From contig ONPF01000003.1 of the NCBI GenBank assembly GCA_900319635.1, forward strand, positions 1 to 64,000: a DNA stretch of 64,000 nucleotides. Reading direction: 5' to 3'. A program made the translations under genes and the position numbers. The stretch's first letter is position 1; every line of letters starts with the position of its first letter. The notes below the pieces were generated by a model that searched no databases, had not been told where the DNA came from, and saw only the letters and a list, made by a program, of their open reading frames with translations. The stretch comes from an uncultured Eubacteriales bacterium. Its GTDB lineage: Bacteria; Bacillota; Clostridia; Oscillospirales; Oscillospiraceae. Below, in pieces: positions 22,883 through 30,469 of the stretch.

Positions 22883-24232
22883 ATGGGTAAATATTTCGGG
22901 ACCGACGGTTTCCGCGGAGAGGCCAACAAGGGCCTGACCGTCGATCACGCTTTCCGCATCGGCCGGTATCTGGGCTGGTACTACGGTCAGAAGCACAAGG
23001 CCGTGGTGGTCATCGGCAAGGACACGCGCCGCTCCAGCTACATGTTTGAAAGCGCCCTCTGCGCGGGGCTCACCGCCTCCGGGGCGGACGCCTTCCTGCT
23101 GCACGTCACCAGCACCCCCAGCGTCTCTTACATCACGAGGGTGGACGATTTCGACTGCGGCATCATGATCTCCGCCAGCCACAATCCCTACTTCGACAAC
23201 GGCATCAAGCTCATCAACTCCAACGGGGAGAAGATGGAGGAGTCCGTGCTGGAGGGGATCGAGGCCTATTTGGACTCCGATGAGGAGCTGCCGCTGGCCA
23301 CCGGCTCCGCCATCGGGCAGACAGTGGACTATTCTGCCGGCCGCAACCGCTACATCGGCTATCTGATCTCCCTGGCCACCCGCTCTTTCAAGCGTTTTCG
23401 CGTCGGCCTGGACTGCGCCAACGGCAGCACCTGGATGATGGCCAAGAGCGTTTTCGACGCCCTGGGCGCCGATACCTATGTGATCGCCAATCACCCCGAC
23501 GGGCTGAACATCAATGTGGACTGCGGCTCCACCCATATCGAAAACCTGCAGAAGCTGGTGAAGGAGAATCACCTGGACATCGGCTTTGCCTTCGACGGGG
23601 ACGCGGATCGCTGCCTGGCGGTGGACGACAAGGGCGAGGTCGTCAACGGCGACAAGATCATGTACGTCTGCGCCAAGTACATGCAGGAGCACGGCAAGCT
23701 GGGGGACAGCAAGGTGGTCACCACCATCATGTCCAACATGGGCCTCTACAAGGCGCTGGACGAGCTGGGCATCGGTTATGAAAAGACCGCCGTGGGCGAC
23801 AAGTACGTGGCGGAGAATATGCGCCAGAACGGTCACCTGCTGGGCGGCGAGCAGTCCGGCCACATTATTTTCAGCCGCTATGCCACTACCGGCGACGGCC
23901 TGCTTACCGCCCTCAAGGTCATGGAGGCGGTGATCGAGTCCAAGATGAGCCTGTCCGAGCTGGCCTCGGGGATGCAGACCTATCCCCAGCGGCTCAAGAA
24001 CGTGGTTGTCACCGATAAGGACGAGACGCTGAACTGCCCGGAGGTGAAGGCCGCCAAGGCCGCCGTGGAGGCGTCCCTGGGCGAGAACGGCCGGGTCGTC
24101 CTCCGCAAAAGCGGCACCGAGCCCCTGCTGCGGGTGATGGTGGAGGCCACTACCCAGGAACTTTGCGAGGAGAAGTGCGACGAGATTATCGAGGCCATGC
24201 GCCAGGCCGGAAAGCTCATCCAGGTGAAGTGA
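22883..24232 (+). CDS. glmM: Phosphoglucosamine mutase
   Basis: This 449-aa alpha-D-phosphohexomutase interconverts glucosamine-6-phosphate and glucosamine-1-phosphate for UDP-GlcNAc and peptidoglycan synthesis. Motifs in order are GTDGFRGEANKGLT, the phosphoserine loop ISASHNPYFDNGIK, metal loop AFDGDADRCLAVD, sugar loop GGEQSGHIIF and phosphate loop RKSGTEPLLRVMVE. ISASHNPYFDNGIK is the GlmM rather than PgcA form. AAGGAGGAAAAGC precedes ATG 22883. It sits between a NagB-like protein and a hexapeptide acetyltransferase that starts 1 nt after its stop. Confidence 0.93.
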   Translation: MGKYFGTDGFRGEANKGLTVDHAFRIGRYLGWYYGQKHKAVVVIGKDTRRSSYMFESALCAGLTASGADAFLLHVTSTPSVSYITRVDDFDCGIMISASHNPYFDNGIKLINSNGEKMEESVLEGIEAYLDSDEELPLATGSAIGQTVDYSAGRNRYIGYLISLATRSFKRFRVGLDCANGSTWMMAKSVFDALGADTYVIANHPDGLNINVDCGSTHIENLQKLVKENHLDIGFAFDGDADRCLAVDDKGEVVNGDKIMYVCAKYMQEHGKLGDSKVVTTIMSNMGLYKALDELGIGYEKTAVGDKYVAENMRQNGHLLGGEQSGHIIFSRYATTGDGLLTALKVMEAVIESKMSLSELASGMQTYPQRLKNVVVTDKDETLNCPEVKAAKAAVEASLGENGRVVLRKSGTEPLLRVMVEATTQELCEEKCDEIIEAMRQAGKLIQVK

Positions 24233-24233
24233 C

Positions 24234-24896
24234 ATGATCGAGATCGAAGAACTGCTGGATCTGAGCCATACCATCGCCGCGCCCCTTTTCGCGGGCAAAA
24301 CCTACCCCTGGGAGGTGCTGGACGGCATCAAAAGCTTCATCCTGGAGCTGGGGGAGACCCTGAGCCCGGAGGAGTTCGATCACCCGGAGGAGGGCGTCTG
24401 GATCGCAAAGGACGCCAAGGTGTTCCCCTCGGCCTACATCGGCGCCCCCTGCATCATCGACCATGAGGCCGAGGTGCGGCACTGCGCCTTCATCCGCGGC
24501 AGCGCCATCGTGGGCAAGGGCGCCGTGGTGGGAAACTCCGTGGAGCTCAAGAACGTGGTGCTCTTCGACAAGGTGCAGACGCCGCATTACAACTATGTGG
24601 GCGACTCCGTGCTGGGCTACAAGGCCCACATGGGCGCGGGCTCCATCACCTCCAACGTGAAGAGCGACAAGACCCTGGTGGTGGTCAAGGAGCCGGGAGC
24701 GCCCCATGAGACCGGCCGGAAGAAGTTCGGCGCCATCCTGGGTGACAATGTGGAGGTCGGCTGCAACAGCGTGCTGAACCCCGGCACCGTGGTGGGCCGC
24801 CGCTCGAACATCTATCCCACCTCCAGCGTCCGCGGCGTGATCCCGGCAGACAGCATCTACAAGGACAGGGAACACATCGTCATCAAGAAAAAATAA
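24234..24896 (+). CDS. GlmU C-terminal-like left-handed beta-helix acyltransferase
   Basis: 220 aa with hexapeptide repeats from about residue 58 on (VWIAKDAKVFPSAYIGAPCII through VVGRRSNIYPTSS). The middle region is close to the GlmU acetyltransferase half: HYNYVGDSVLGYKAHMGAGSI and TGRKKFGAILGDNVEVGCNSV. There is no N-terminal pyrophosphorylase domain. By context it probably acetylates glucosamine-1-phosphate or handles a related sugar nucleotide, completing a NagB-like/GlmM/GlmU-C set. Whether a separate uridylyltransferase exists elsewhere cannot be seen. Its terminator overlaps the next gene's ribosome site. Confidence 0.8.
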   Translation: MIEIEELLDLSHTIAAPLFAGKTYPWEVLDGIKSFILELGETLSPEEFDHPEEGVWIAKDAKVFPSAYIGAPCIIDHEAEVRHCAFIRGSAIVGKGAVVGNSVELKNVVLFDKVQTPHYNYVGDSVLGYKAHMGAGSITSNVKSDKTLVVVKEPGAPHETGRKKFGAILGDNVEVGCNSVLNPGTVVGRRSNIYPTSSVRGVIPADSIYKDREHIVIKKK

Positions 24897-24910
24897 AATA
24901 TCGCAAAACG

Positions 24911-24959
24911 ACCCCTTTCGATCCGTTCAAACGTATTTGGATTGAAAGGGGTGTTTTTT
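24911..24959 (+). terminator. Terminator whose right arm contains the next gene's ribosome site
   Basis: A 14-bp stem with one G-U pair (24911-24924 with 24939-24952) is followed by GT6, directly abutting ATG 24960. The right arm GATTGAAAGGGGT holds the only Shine-Dalgarno-like sequence for the following lipoprotein. Confidence 0.85.
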
Positions 24960-27149
24960 ATGAAAAGGATCATCGTTTTGCTGCTTTTGCTGGGCTTCTG
25001 CCTGAGCCTTGCGGCCTGCGGCCGGGGGGAGGGAAGCGCCAAAGCCCCGGCAGAGCCCACAGAGCTCTCCGTGAAGTCCACGCTGGACAGTCGGGAGCGC
25101 CTGCGCTATGCGGCGGAGCCGGTGAGCTTGCCGGAGGGGCTGCGGATCGACCTGGTGAGCGGTCTGGTGCCGCTGGAGGGGCGGGTGTACTTCAGCGCGT
25201 CCCGGGGGGAGCAGAGCCTTCTCTGCTCGGTAGCGCCCGACGGCAGCGATTATCAGGTGCTGCTGCCGAATGTGAGGCAGATTTGGCAGCTCTCAGCCGA
25301 CGGGGGGAAGCTCTATGCCCTGGTGGATCTGGGGGACGAGAACGAAAGCCGCTATTGCCTGGCGGAGCTGAGTACAGCCGGAGAGACCCTCCGCAGCATT
25401 GCCCTCTCGCCGGAAGGCGCTCCGACGGGCTGGCTGCCCTACCGGGTGGAGGTGAGCGGCGGGCGCATTTATGCTCTCGGCACTGACGCGGGCGGCAGAA
25501 GCTCCCTCTGCGTGCTGGAGGGAGAGACCCTGCTCTATAGTCTCTCCTGCGGCTCCGCGTCCCTGGTGAAGCTCTCGGACGGCAAAGTGCTGCTGGGGCG
25601 GAGCGGAGAGGGCGTTTTTCGCCTGCAGGAGATCGACGCCGGAGAAAAGGCGCTGCGGGATTATCTCACGCTGGATCTGCCGCTGCGCTATGTGGGCGGA
25701 GACGAGAGCGGCCAGTATTTCAGCTATCAGGGGAGCCTTCTGCGCATGAACCCGGACTATTCCGGAGTGGAAAAGGTGCTGACCTTTGCCCGCGCCGGCA
25801 TCGCGGAGCGGGTGCTGCTGCCGGCAGGGGAGGACTGTTTCCTCTGCGTTGACCAGGAGGGGCTGCTCTTCCGCCTGCGCCCCGCCGGAGAGCTGGGGGA
25901 GGAGGACGGCTCCTGCGTCCTCACCATCGCCGTGAACGCGGAGTTTTCGGTCTATCCGCTGGATCAGTATGTGCTGGAGTGGAACCGGACACACCCGGAT
26001 TGCATCGTGGAGATCAGGAACTACTATGTCCCCACCGGCGTGGAGGGAGATCCGGCGGGCTATGAGAAGGGGATGGACGCCCTGGTGATGGACATTACCA
26101 CCGGGAACATCCCGGATCTCTACCTGCTGGGGCGGGACATGGATCCCATGCTCCTCACCCGCAAAGGCTATTTGGAGGATCTCTACCCCTACATGGACGC
26201 CGACGCGGAGATGGGGCGGGACGCCTTTTATCAGCCCCTGCTGCGGGCTATGGAGTATCGGGGCGGCCTGTATGAGTTGCCCGGCTGGTTCTTCGTGGAG
26301 ACCTGCATCGCCCAAAAATCCCTTGTCGGCGGGCCGGAGAACTGGAACTTCGAGACCCTGAACCGCCTGCGGGAGGAAAACGGCTGTGAGATGCTGTTTC
26401 GGAATGAAAGGAACCATGATCAGATGTTCGAGCTGCTGTATCTGACCCATCTATACAGCAGCAGGCTGGTGGATTGGGAGACAGGCACCTGCGCGTTTGA
26501 CAGCCCCCTCTATATCTCCCTCCTGGAGGCCGCGGCGGAGTTCCCCGCGGAGGAGGACGAGGACTGGTGGCAATATGGCGCAAATCTGCAGCAGCCCCCG
26601 GAACCGCCCTCGGCCCTGCTGCAGCAGGACTGGTCGGCGGACTGCTGGGTGCCGCCGCTGCACTGCTGGCAGAACTACGGCACGGAGGACTATGTATTCC
26701 TGGGCTACCCGGAGCTGGGAGACGTGTATGACGCGGCCAGCAGCGTGGCCATCTCCGCCTACTCCCTGCACAAGCGGGAGTGCTGGGACTTTCTCAAGTT
26801 CTATGTTGGCGGCACGCTGGACGGCCATGAGGAGAGCTTCAATGTGCTCTCCCGGAACATGGACGCGAACTATGACTGCATGACGAAGCGGGCCAGCACC
26901 AAGGATCCCTATTGGCCGAACGACGTGGTCTGGGAGAACCTGCTGGAGAAGTATGCCGGCATCGAGCCGATCATGCGGGAATACATGCAGCGGGTGGACG
27001 GCTGCACCGCGGTACTGCGGCAGGATCGGCAGATCGACAGGATCGTACAATCCGAAGCGGCCCGGTACTTCGCCGGGGACCTGAGCGCCGAGGACTGCGC
27101 CGCCAATATCCAGCGCCGGGTGCGCCTGTACCTTGCCGAGCAGGGATGA
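24960..27149 (+). CDS. Extracellular solute-binding-like lipoprotein with N-terminal propeller-like region
   Basis: This 729-aa lipoprotein has the lipobox LAAC near residue 20. Residues about 40-310 look like a beta-propeller (repeated blades such as VYFSASRGEQSLLCSVAPDG and KLYALVDLGDENESRYCLAEL). Residues about 325-720 resemble a family 1 ABC solute-binding protein (LTIAVNAEFSVYPLDQYVLEW, GNIPDLYLLGRDMDPML, a Trp-rich ligand side, SVAISAYSLHKRECWDFLKFYV). No permease or ATPase adjoins, so it is an orphan receptor or sensor. Its ribosome site is inside the preceding operon's terminator hairpin. Confidence 0.78.
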   Translation: MKRIIVLLLLLGFCLSLAACGRGEGSAKAPAEPTELSVKSTLDSRERLRYAAEPVSLPEGLRIDLVSGLVPLEGRVYFSASRGEQSLLCSVAPDGSDYQVLLPNVRQIWQLSADGGKLYALVDLGDENESRYCLAELSTAGETLRSIALSPEGAPTGWLPYRVEVSGGRIYALGTDAGGRSSLCVLEGETLLYSLSCGSASLVKLSDGKVLLGRSGEGVFRLQEIDAGEKALRDYLTLDLPLRYVGGDESGQYFSYQGSLLRMNPDYSGVEKVLTFARAGIAERVLLPAGEDCFLCVDQEGLLFRLRPAGELGEEDGSCVLTIAVNAEFSVYPLDQYVLEWNRTHPDCIVEIRNYYVPTGVEGDPAGYEKGMDALVMDITTGNIPDLYLLGRDMDPMLLTRKGYLEDLYPYMDADAEMGRDAFYQPLLRAMEYRGGLYELPGWFFVETCIAQKSLVGGPENWNFETLNRLREENGCEMLFRNERNHDQMFELLYLTHLYSSRLVDWETGTCAFDSPLYISLLEAAAEFPAEEDEDWWQYGANLQQPPEPPSALLQQDWSADCWVPPLHCWQNYGTEDYVFLGYPELGDVYDAASSVAISAYSLHKRECWDFLKFYVGGTLDGHEESFNVLSRNMDANYDCMTKRASTKDPYWPNDVVWENLLEKYAGIEPIMREYMQRVDGCTAVLRQDRQIDRIVQSEAARYFAGDLSAEDCAANIQRRVRLYLAEQG

Positions 27150-27214
27150 AAGATTTGCGCTTTGAGAGTTGAGTTTTGAGGAGAACACCGGCTCAAAACG
27201 TCAAACGAAAAACT

Positions 27215-27256
27215 GCCCTCTATGGGATGCGGCACGCATCCCATAGAGGGCTTTTC
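27215..27256. terminator. Bidirectional terminator, 16-bp perfect stem
   Basis: GCCCTCTATGGGATGC (27215-27230) pairs with 27236-27251 around loop GGCAC, with TTTTCT after it and AAAAACT before it. It serves the convergent lipoprotein and the hypothetical gene at 27257-28048. Confidence 0.9.
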
Positions 27257-28048
27257 TCATACCATGCTGCGGTAATCTTCCGCGTTTTCCACAGAGTTGG
27301 GCGGGAAGAACTCCTCCACCGGGAAGCGGATCCGGCTGAAGAGCTCGCAGGGATCGTCCTGGTCGGCGCTGGGGCACTCCTTGTCGGGCAGGCTGTACTC
27401 GTAGGCCGGAATCAGCAGCTGGGTGTCCCGCTCCAGGCGGATGATGCTGAACTGGCCGATGGTGGCATACCAGCGCCGCGCTGTATCCGTGAGCACCAGG
27501 GGCTCCGGGAAGGCGTCTGCAATGAAGTCGGGAATGGCCCGCTGCTCCAGCTCGGTGGAGCCGAGACCGTCCGCGTCCACCAGCTTCATGTAGAGTGCGA
27601 TGGGATCCACGGAGTTCACCACGGCGATGGGGAGATCGTTGCTCTCCGGCGGGGGCGTGGGATCCTCCGAGGAGAAGCTCTTGACGCTGCCCTCGCTGCC
27701 GAAGAGCATGGCGCGCTTGTCAAACACCGCGAGACCCTGGATGCTCTGCCCGTTGGGGAAGGTCTCGCCGGTGATGCGGTAAAAGTAGCTGCAGTCCACG
27801 GTGTAGTAGCCCCGGTTGAAGCTGATGGGCTCTACATTCACCGCGCAGTAGAGCAGCTCAGCGCTGCGGGGACGGATGCTCAGCGCGTTTTCTATGTAGG
27901 TCTGGCTGGATACCGTCGGATAGACCCGCAGGTCGTCGATGCAGTCCTTGTCGCGGCAGCTGTCAAAGATTTTTCGGGTGTTGATGGATACGGCCTCCCG
28001 GATCACGGCGTTCTGATTCACCGGCCCGGGTACGACACGATCTGCCAT
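27257..28048 (-). CDS. Conserved hypothetical protein with SCRDKDCIDDLRVY motif
   Basis: 263 aa, soluble, no signal peptide or membrane helix. Its most distinctive part is near residue 30: SCRDKDCIDDLRVYPT, a short Cys-x4-Cys motif before a beta-rich body (ELLYCAVNVEPISFNRGYYTVDCSYFYRITGE). Acidic and proline stretches follow, then a C-terminal region with a further Cys. AGGAGGGC precedes ATG 28048. I do not recognise a named family; a spore-coat-like or virion-like structural role is possible but unsupported. It is monocistronic. Confidence 0.6.
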   Translation of the reverse strand: MADRVVPGPVNQNAVIREAVSINTRKIFDSCRDKDCIDDLRVYPTVSSQTYIENALSIRPRSAELLYCAVNVEPISFNRGYYTVDCSYFYRITGETFPNGQSIQGLAVFDKRAMLFGSEGSVKSFSSEDPTPPPESNDLPIAVVNSVDPIALYMKLVDADGLGSTELEQRAIPDFIADAFPEPLVLTDTARRWYATIGQFSIIRLERDTQLLIPAYEYSLPDKECPSADQDDPCELFSRIRFPVEEFFPPNSVENAEDYRSMV

Positions 28049-28118
28049 AAAAAAGCCCTCCTGTCCTTCGGAATTCAGTACAGTCTATGCACCCGGGGCG
28101 GACAGCGTGAATTTGGCC

Positions 28119-28146
28119 TTGAAAAAAGTCGGGATTGCAGTATAAT
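28119..28146 (+). promoter_or_regulatory. Promoter of the DUF4364 gene
   Basis: TTGAAA (28119-28124), 16 bp, TATAAT (28141-28146); the ATG follows about 30 bp later after GGGGGAGGG. Confidence 0.7.
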
Positions 28147-28177
28147 AAAATGAAAGAAAAAAGGGGGAGGGCTGGAT

Positions 28178-28693
28178 ATGGATCAGCTGGGCTTCATTCA
28201 CGATAAACTGGATATCAAGATCCTGATCCTCTTTGTGCTGCGGCGTCTGCCCGCGCCTGTGGATCCCCAGACGCTGCTGGATCTCTGCCAGGTGGACGAT
28301 GGCATGGGCTACTTTGACTATTCAGACTGCATCAGCGACCTGCTGCAATCCGGGCACATGACGGAGGGCGAGGAGGGCTTCCGGATCACCGAGAAGGGCG
28401 AGCGCAACGCCGACGCGACGGAGAGCAGCCTGCCCTATTCCGTCCGCTCCCGGGCGCTCCGGCGCATTGCCCCGGTGGAGGAGCGGATGCGGCGCATGGC
28501 CATGATCACCGCCCGCCACAGCGTGGACGAGAACGGCTGCATGGTGGAGCTGGCCGTGGCGGACGGCAAGGGCGAGATGATCCATCTGCACCTGCTCTGC
28601 GCCGGCGAGGAGCAGGCAAAGGCCATGGAGAAGCGCTTCCGCAGGGACGCGGAGGGCTATTATCAGAAGATTGTGGAGCTTTTGAGCGAGTGA
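28178..28693 (+). CDS. DUF4364 family winged-helix protein
   Basis: 171 aa. The N-terminal two fifths reads as a winged helix-turn-helix (LDIKILILFVLRRLPAPVDPQTLLDLC, SDCISDLLQSGHMTEGEEGFRITEKG). The rest is a small alpha/beta domain. This layout matches DUF4364, a Clostridia-wide putative transcriptional regulator family without an assigned regulon. It has its own promoter and terminator, and lies beside the convergent hydrogenase operon. Confidence 0.8.
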   Translation: MDQLGFIHDKLDIKILILFVLRRLPAPVDPQTLLDLCQVDDGMGYFDYSDCISDLLQSGHMTEGEEGFRITEKGERNADATESSLPYSVRSRALRRIAPVEERMRRMAMITARHSVDENGCMVELAVADGKGEMIHLHLLCAGEEQAKAMEKRFRRDAEGYYQKIVELLSE

Positions 28694-28709
28694 TTTGAAC
28701 ACAATAGAT

Positions 28710-28748
28710 AATCCCGAATCCGGGGAGATCCGGATTCGGGATTTTTGC
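28710..28748. terminator. Bidirectional terminator between DUF4364 and hydrogenase operon
   Basis: A perfect 14-bp stem (28710-28723 with 28730-28743, 6-nt loop) is followed by a T-run on the plus strand. It also ends the leftward hydrogenase operon. Confidence 0.85.
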
Positions 28749-28774
28749 GTTTTATTCAGCCCTGCGGCGGGAGA

Positions 28775-30466
28775 TCAGTGCTGGCCGTGGGCGGGGTAGT
28801 GGATGTGCAGCAGCTCGTGGGCCCGGCCGTGCAGCAACTCCTCGTAGATGTAGCTCAGATCCGGGTTCTGCTGGGGCAGCTTGAGATCGCATTCGGTGTC
28901 GGCCTTGAAGATGGCCGTGGCGCGCTGCGCCTTGCGGGCGTTGGAGGCGGGCAGCTGACCGCCGCCGCCGATGCAGCCGTTGGGGCAGGCCATGACTTCC
29001 ACGAAGTCAAAGGTCTCCTCGCCGCTCTCGATCTTCTCAATGAGCCGGTCGGCATTGGCAAGGCCGTTGGCCACGGCGATGCGCAGCTTCAGATCGCCCG
29101 CGGCAACCTCGAAGGCCTTGATGCCGGTGAGACCGCGGACGCCGCACTCAGCAATGGTCTTCAGCGCGTCGGGAGAGGCGTCGTCCAGCACGCGGCGGAT
29201 GACAGCCTCGGTGACGCCGCCGGTGACGCCGAAGATGACGCCGGCGCCGGTGTAGTGACCCAGAGGCGCGTCAGGCTCGGAATCGGGCAGGTTCTTGAAG
29301 TCGATGCCGGCCTCCTTGATCATGCGCACCAGCTCGTCGGTGGTGATGACCAGGTCGATCAGCCGCTCGCCGTCCTTCGTAAGCTCGGGGCGCTTGGCCT
29401 CGAACTTCTTGGCGGTGCAGGGCATGATAGCCACAGAGTAGACCTCCGCGCCCTTGAACTGCTGGCGGATCAGAGCGCCCAGCATTTCCATGGGGCTGCC
29501 GCAGGTGGAGACCTGAGGCATCAGGTGCGGGTGGGCGTGCTCCACATGCTGGATCCAGCCGGGGCAGCAGGAGGTGAACATGGGCAGCTTCGCGCCGCTC
29601 TTTACCTTCTCCAGGAACTCCGCGCTCTCCTCCATGATGGTCAGGTCAGCGGTGATGTTGGTGTCATACACCACGTCCACGCCCAGGCGGCGCAGAGCGG
29701 TGACCAGCTTACCGGTGACGGGCTCGTCCACTGGCATCCCAAACTCCTCCGCCATGCCAACGCGCACGCTGGGCGCGTACTGCACCACGACCTTCTTGTT
29801 GGGGTCGTGGATCATCTGCCACATCTCGGGGATCTGGCGGTTGATGGTGATGGCGCCGGTGGGACACACCGCGGCGCACTGGCCGCAGCCGACACAGGCG
29901 GTCTCGCTGAGCATCTTGCCGAAGCCGGGTGCCACGAAGACCTTCTTGCCGCGCAGGTTAAAGTCGATGGCGCCCACGTTCTGGATCTCGGAGCAGGTGC
30001 GCACGCACAGGCCGCAGAGGATGCACTTGGAGGGGTCGCGGGTGATGCAGGGGGAGGAGACGTCCAGACGCTCCCGGCAGTAGGTGTTCTCCCCGAAGCG
30101 GCGCTCCTCCACGTTGTACCGGTGGGCGTATTCCTGCAGCTTGCAGTGTCCGCTCTGCTCACAGGTGATGCAGTCGGCCCGGTGGCTGCTCATCAGCAGC
30201 TGCAGCGTAGTGCGGCGGCTCTCCATCACCTTCTTGGTGTGGGTGTAAACCACCATCCCGTCCCGGGGCTTCATGGAGCAGGCGGCGTCCAGGGCACCAC
30301 GGTCGCTCTCCACAAGACACAGGCGGCAGCCGCCGTAGATGGACAGGTTCTCACAGTAGCAGAGCGTGGGGATGTCGATGCCGTTTTTGCGGGCGACCTC
30401 CAGAACATTGCGCTCGTTGGTAAACGGGCATTCCACGCCGTCGATGAACATTTTCTTTTCAGCCAT
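28775..30466 (-). CDS. hydA: [FeFe]-hydrogenase catalytic subunit HydA
   Basis: This 563-aa cytoplasmic enzyme interconverts protons and H2. An N-terminal [2Fe-2S] domain (Cys36, 47, 50, 63) is followed by the His-Cys3 [4Fe-4S] region (HRADCITCEQSGHC), two [4Fe-4S] ferredoxin motifs (CILCGLCVRTC and CVGCGQCAAVC), and the H-cluster domain. All three H-cluster signatures are present: TSCCPGW (Cys300/301), MPCTAKKFE (about 350) and MACPNGCIGGGGQ (about 493). This is the group A trimeric (HydABC/HndD) type that couples H2 formation to NADH and ferredoxin. It is the last gene of the operon, 3 nt after hydB. Confidence 0.96.
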   Translation of the reverse strand: MAEKKMFIDGVECPFTNERNVLEVARKNGIDIPTLCYCENLSIYGGCRLCLVESDRGALDAACSMKPRDGMVVYTHTKKVMESRRTTLQLLMSSHRADCITCEQSGHCKLQEYAHRYNVEERRFGENTYCRERLDVSSPCITRDPSKCILCGLCVRTCSEIQNVGAIDFNLRGKKVFVAPGFGKMLSETACVGCGQCAAVCPTGAITINRQIPEMWQMIHDPNKKVVVQYAPSVRVGMAEEFGMPVDEPVTGKLVTALRRLGVDVVYDTNITADLTIMEESAEFLEKVKSGAKLPMFTSCCPGWIQHVEHAHPHLMPQVSTCGSPMEMLGALIRQQFKGAEVYSVAIMPCTAKKFEAKRPELTKDGERLIDLVITTDELVRMIKEAGIDFKNLPDSEPDAPLGHYTGAGVIFGVTGGVTEAVIRRVLDDASPDALKTIAECGVRGLTGIKAFEVAAGDLKLRIAVANGLANADRLIEKIESGEETFDFVEVMACPNGCIGGGGQLPASNARKAQRATAIFKADTECDLKLPQQNPDLSYIYEELLHGRAHELLHIHYPAHGQH

Positions 30467-30469
30467 GTC

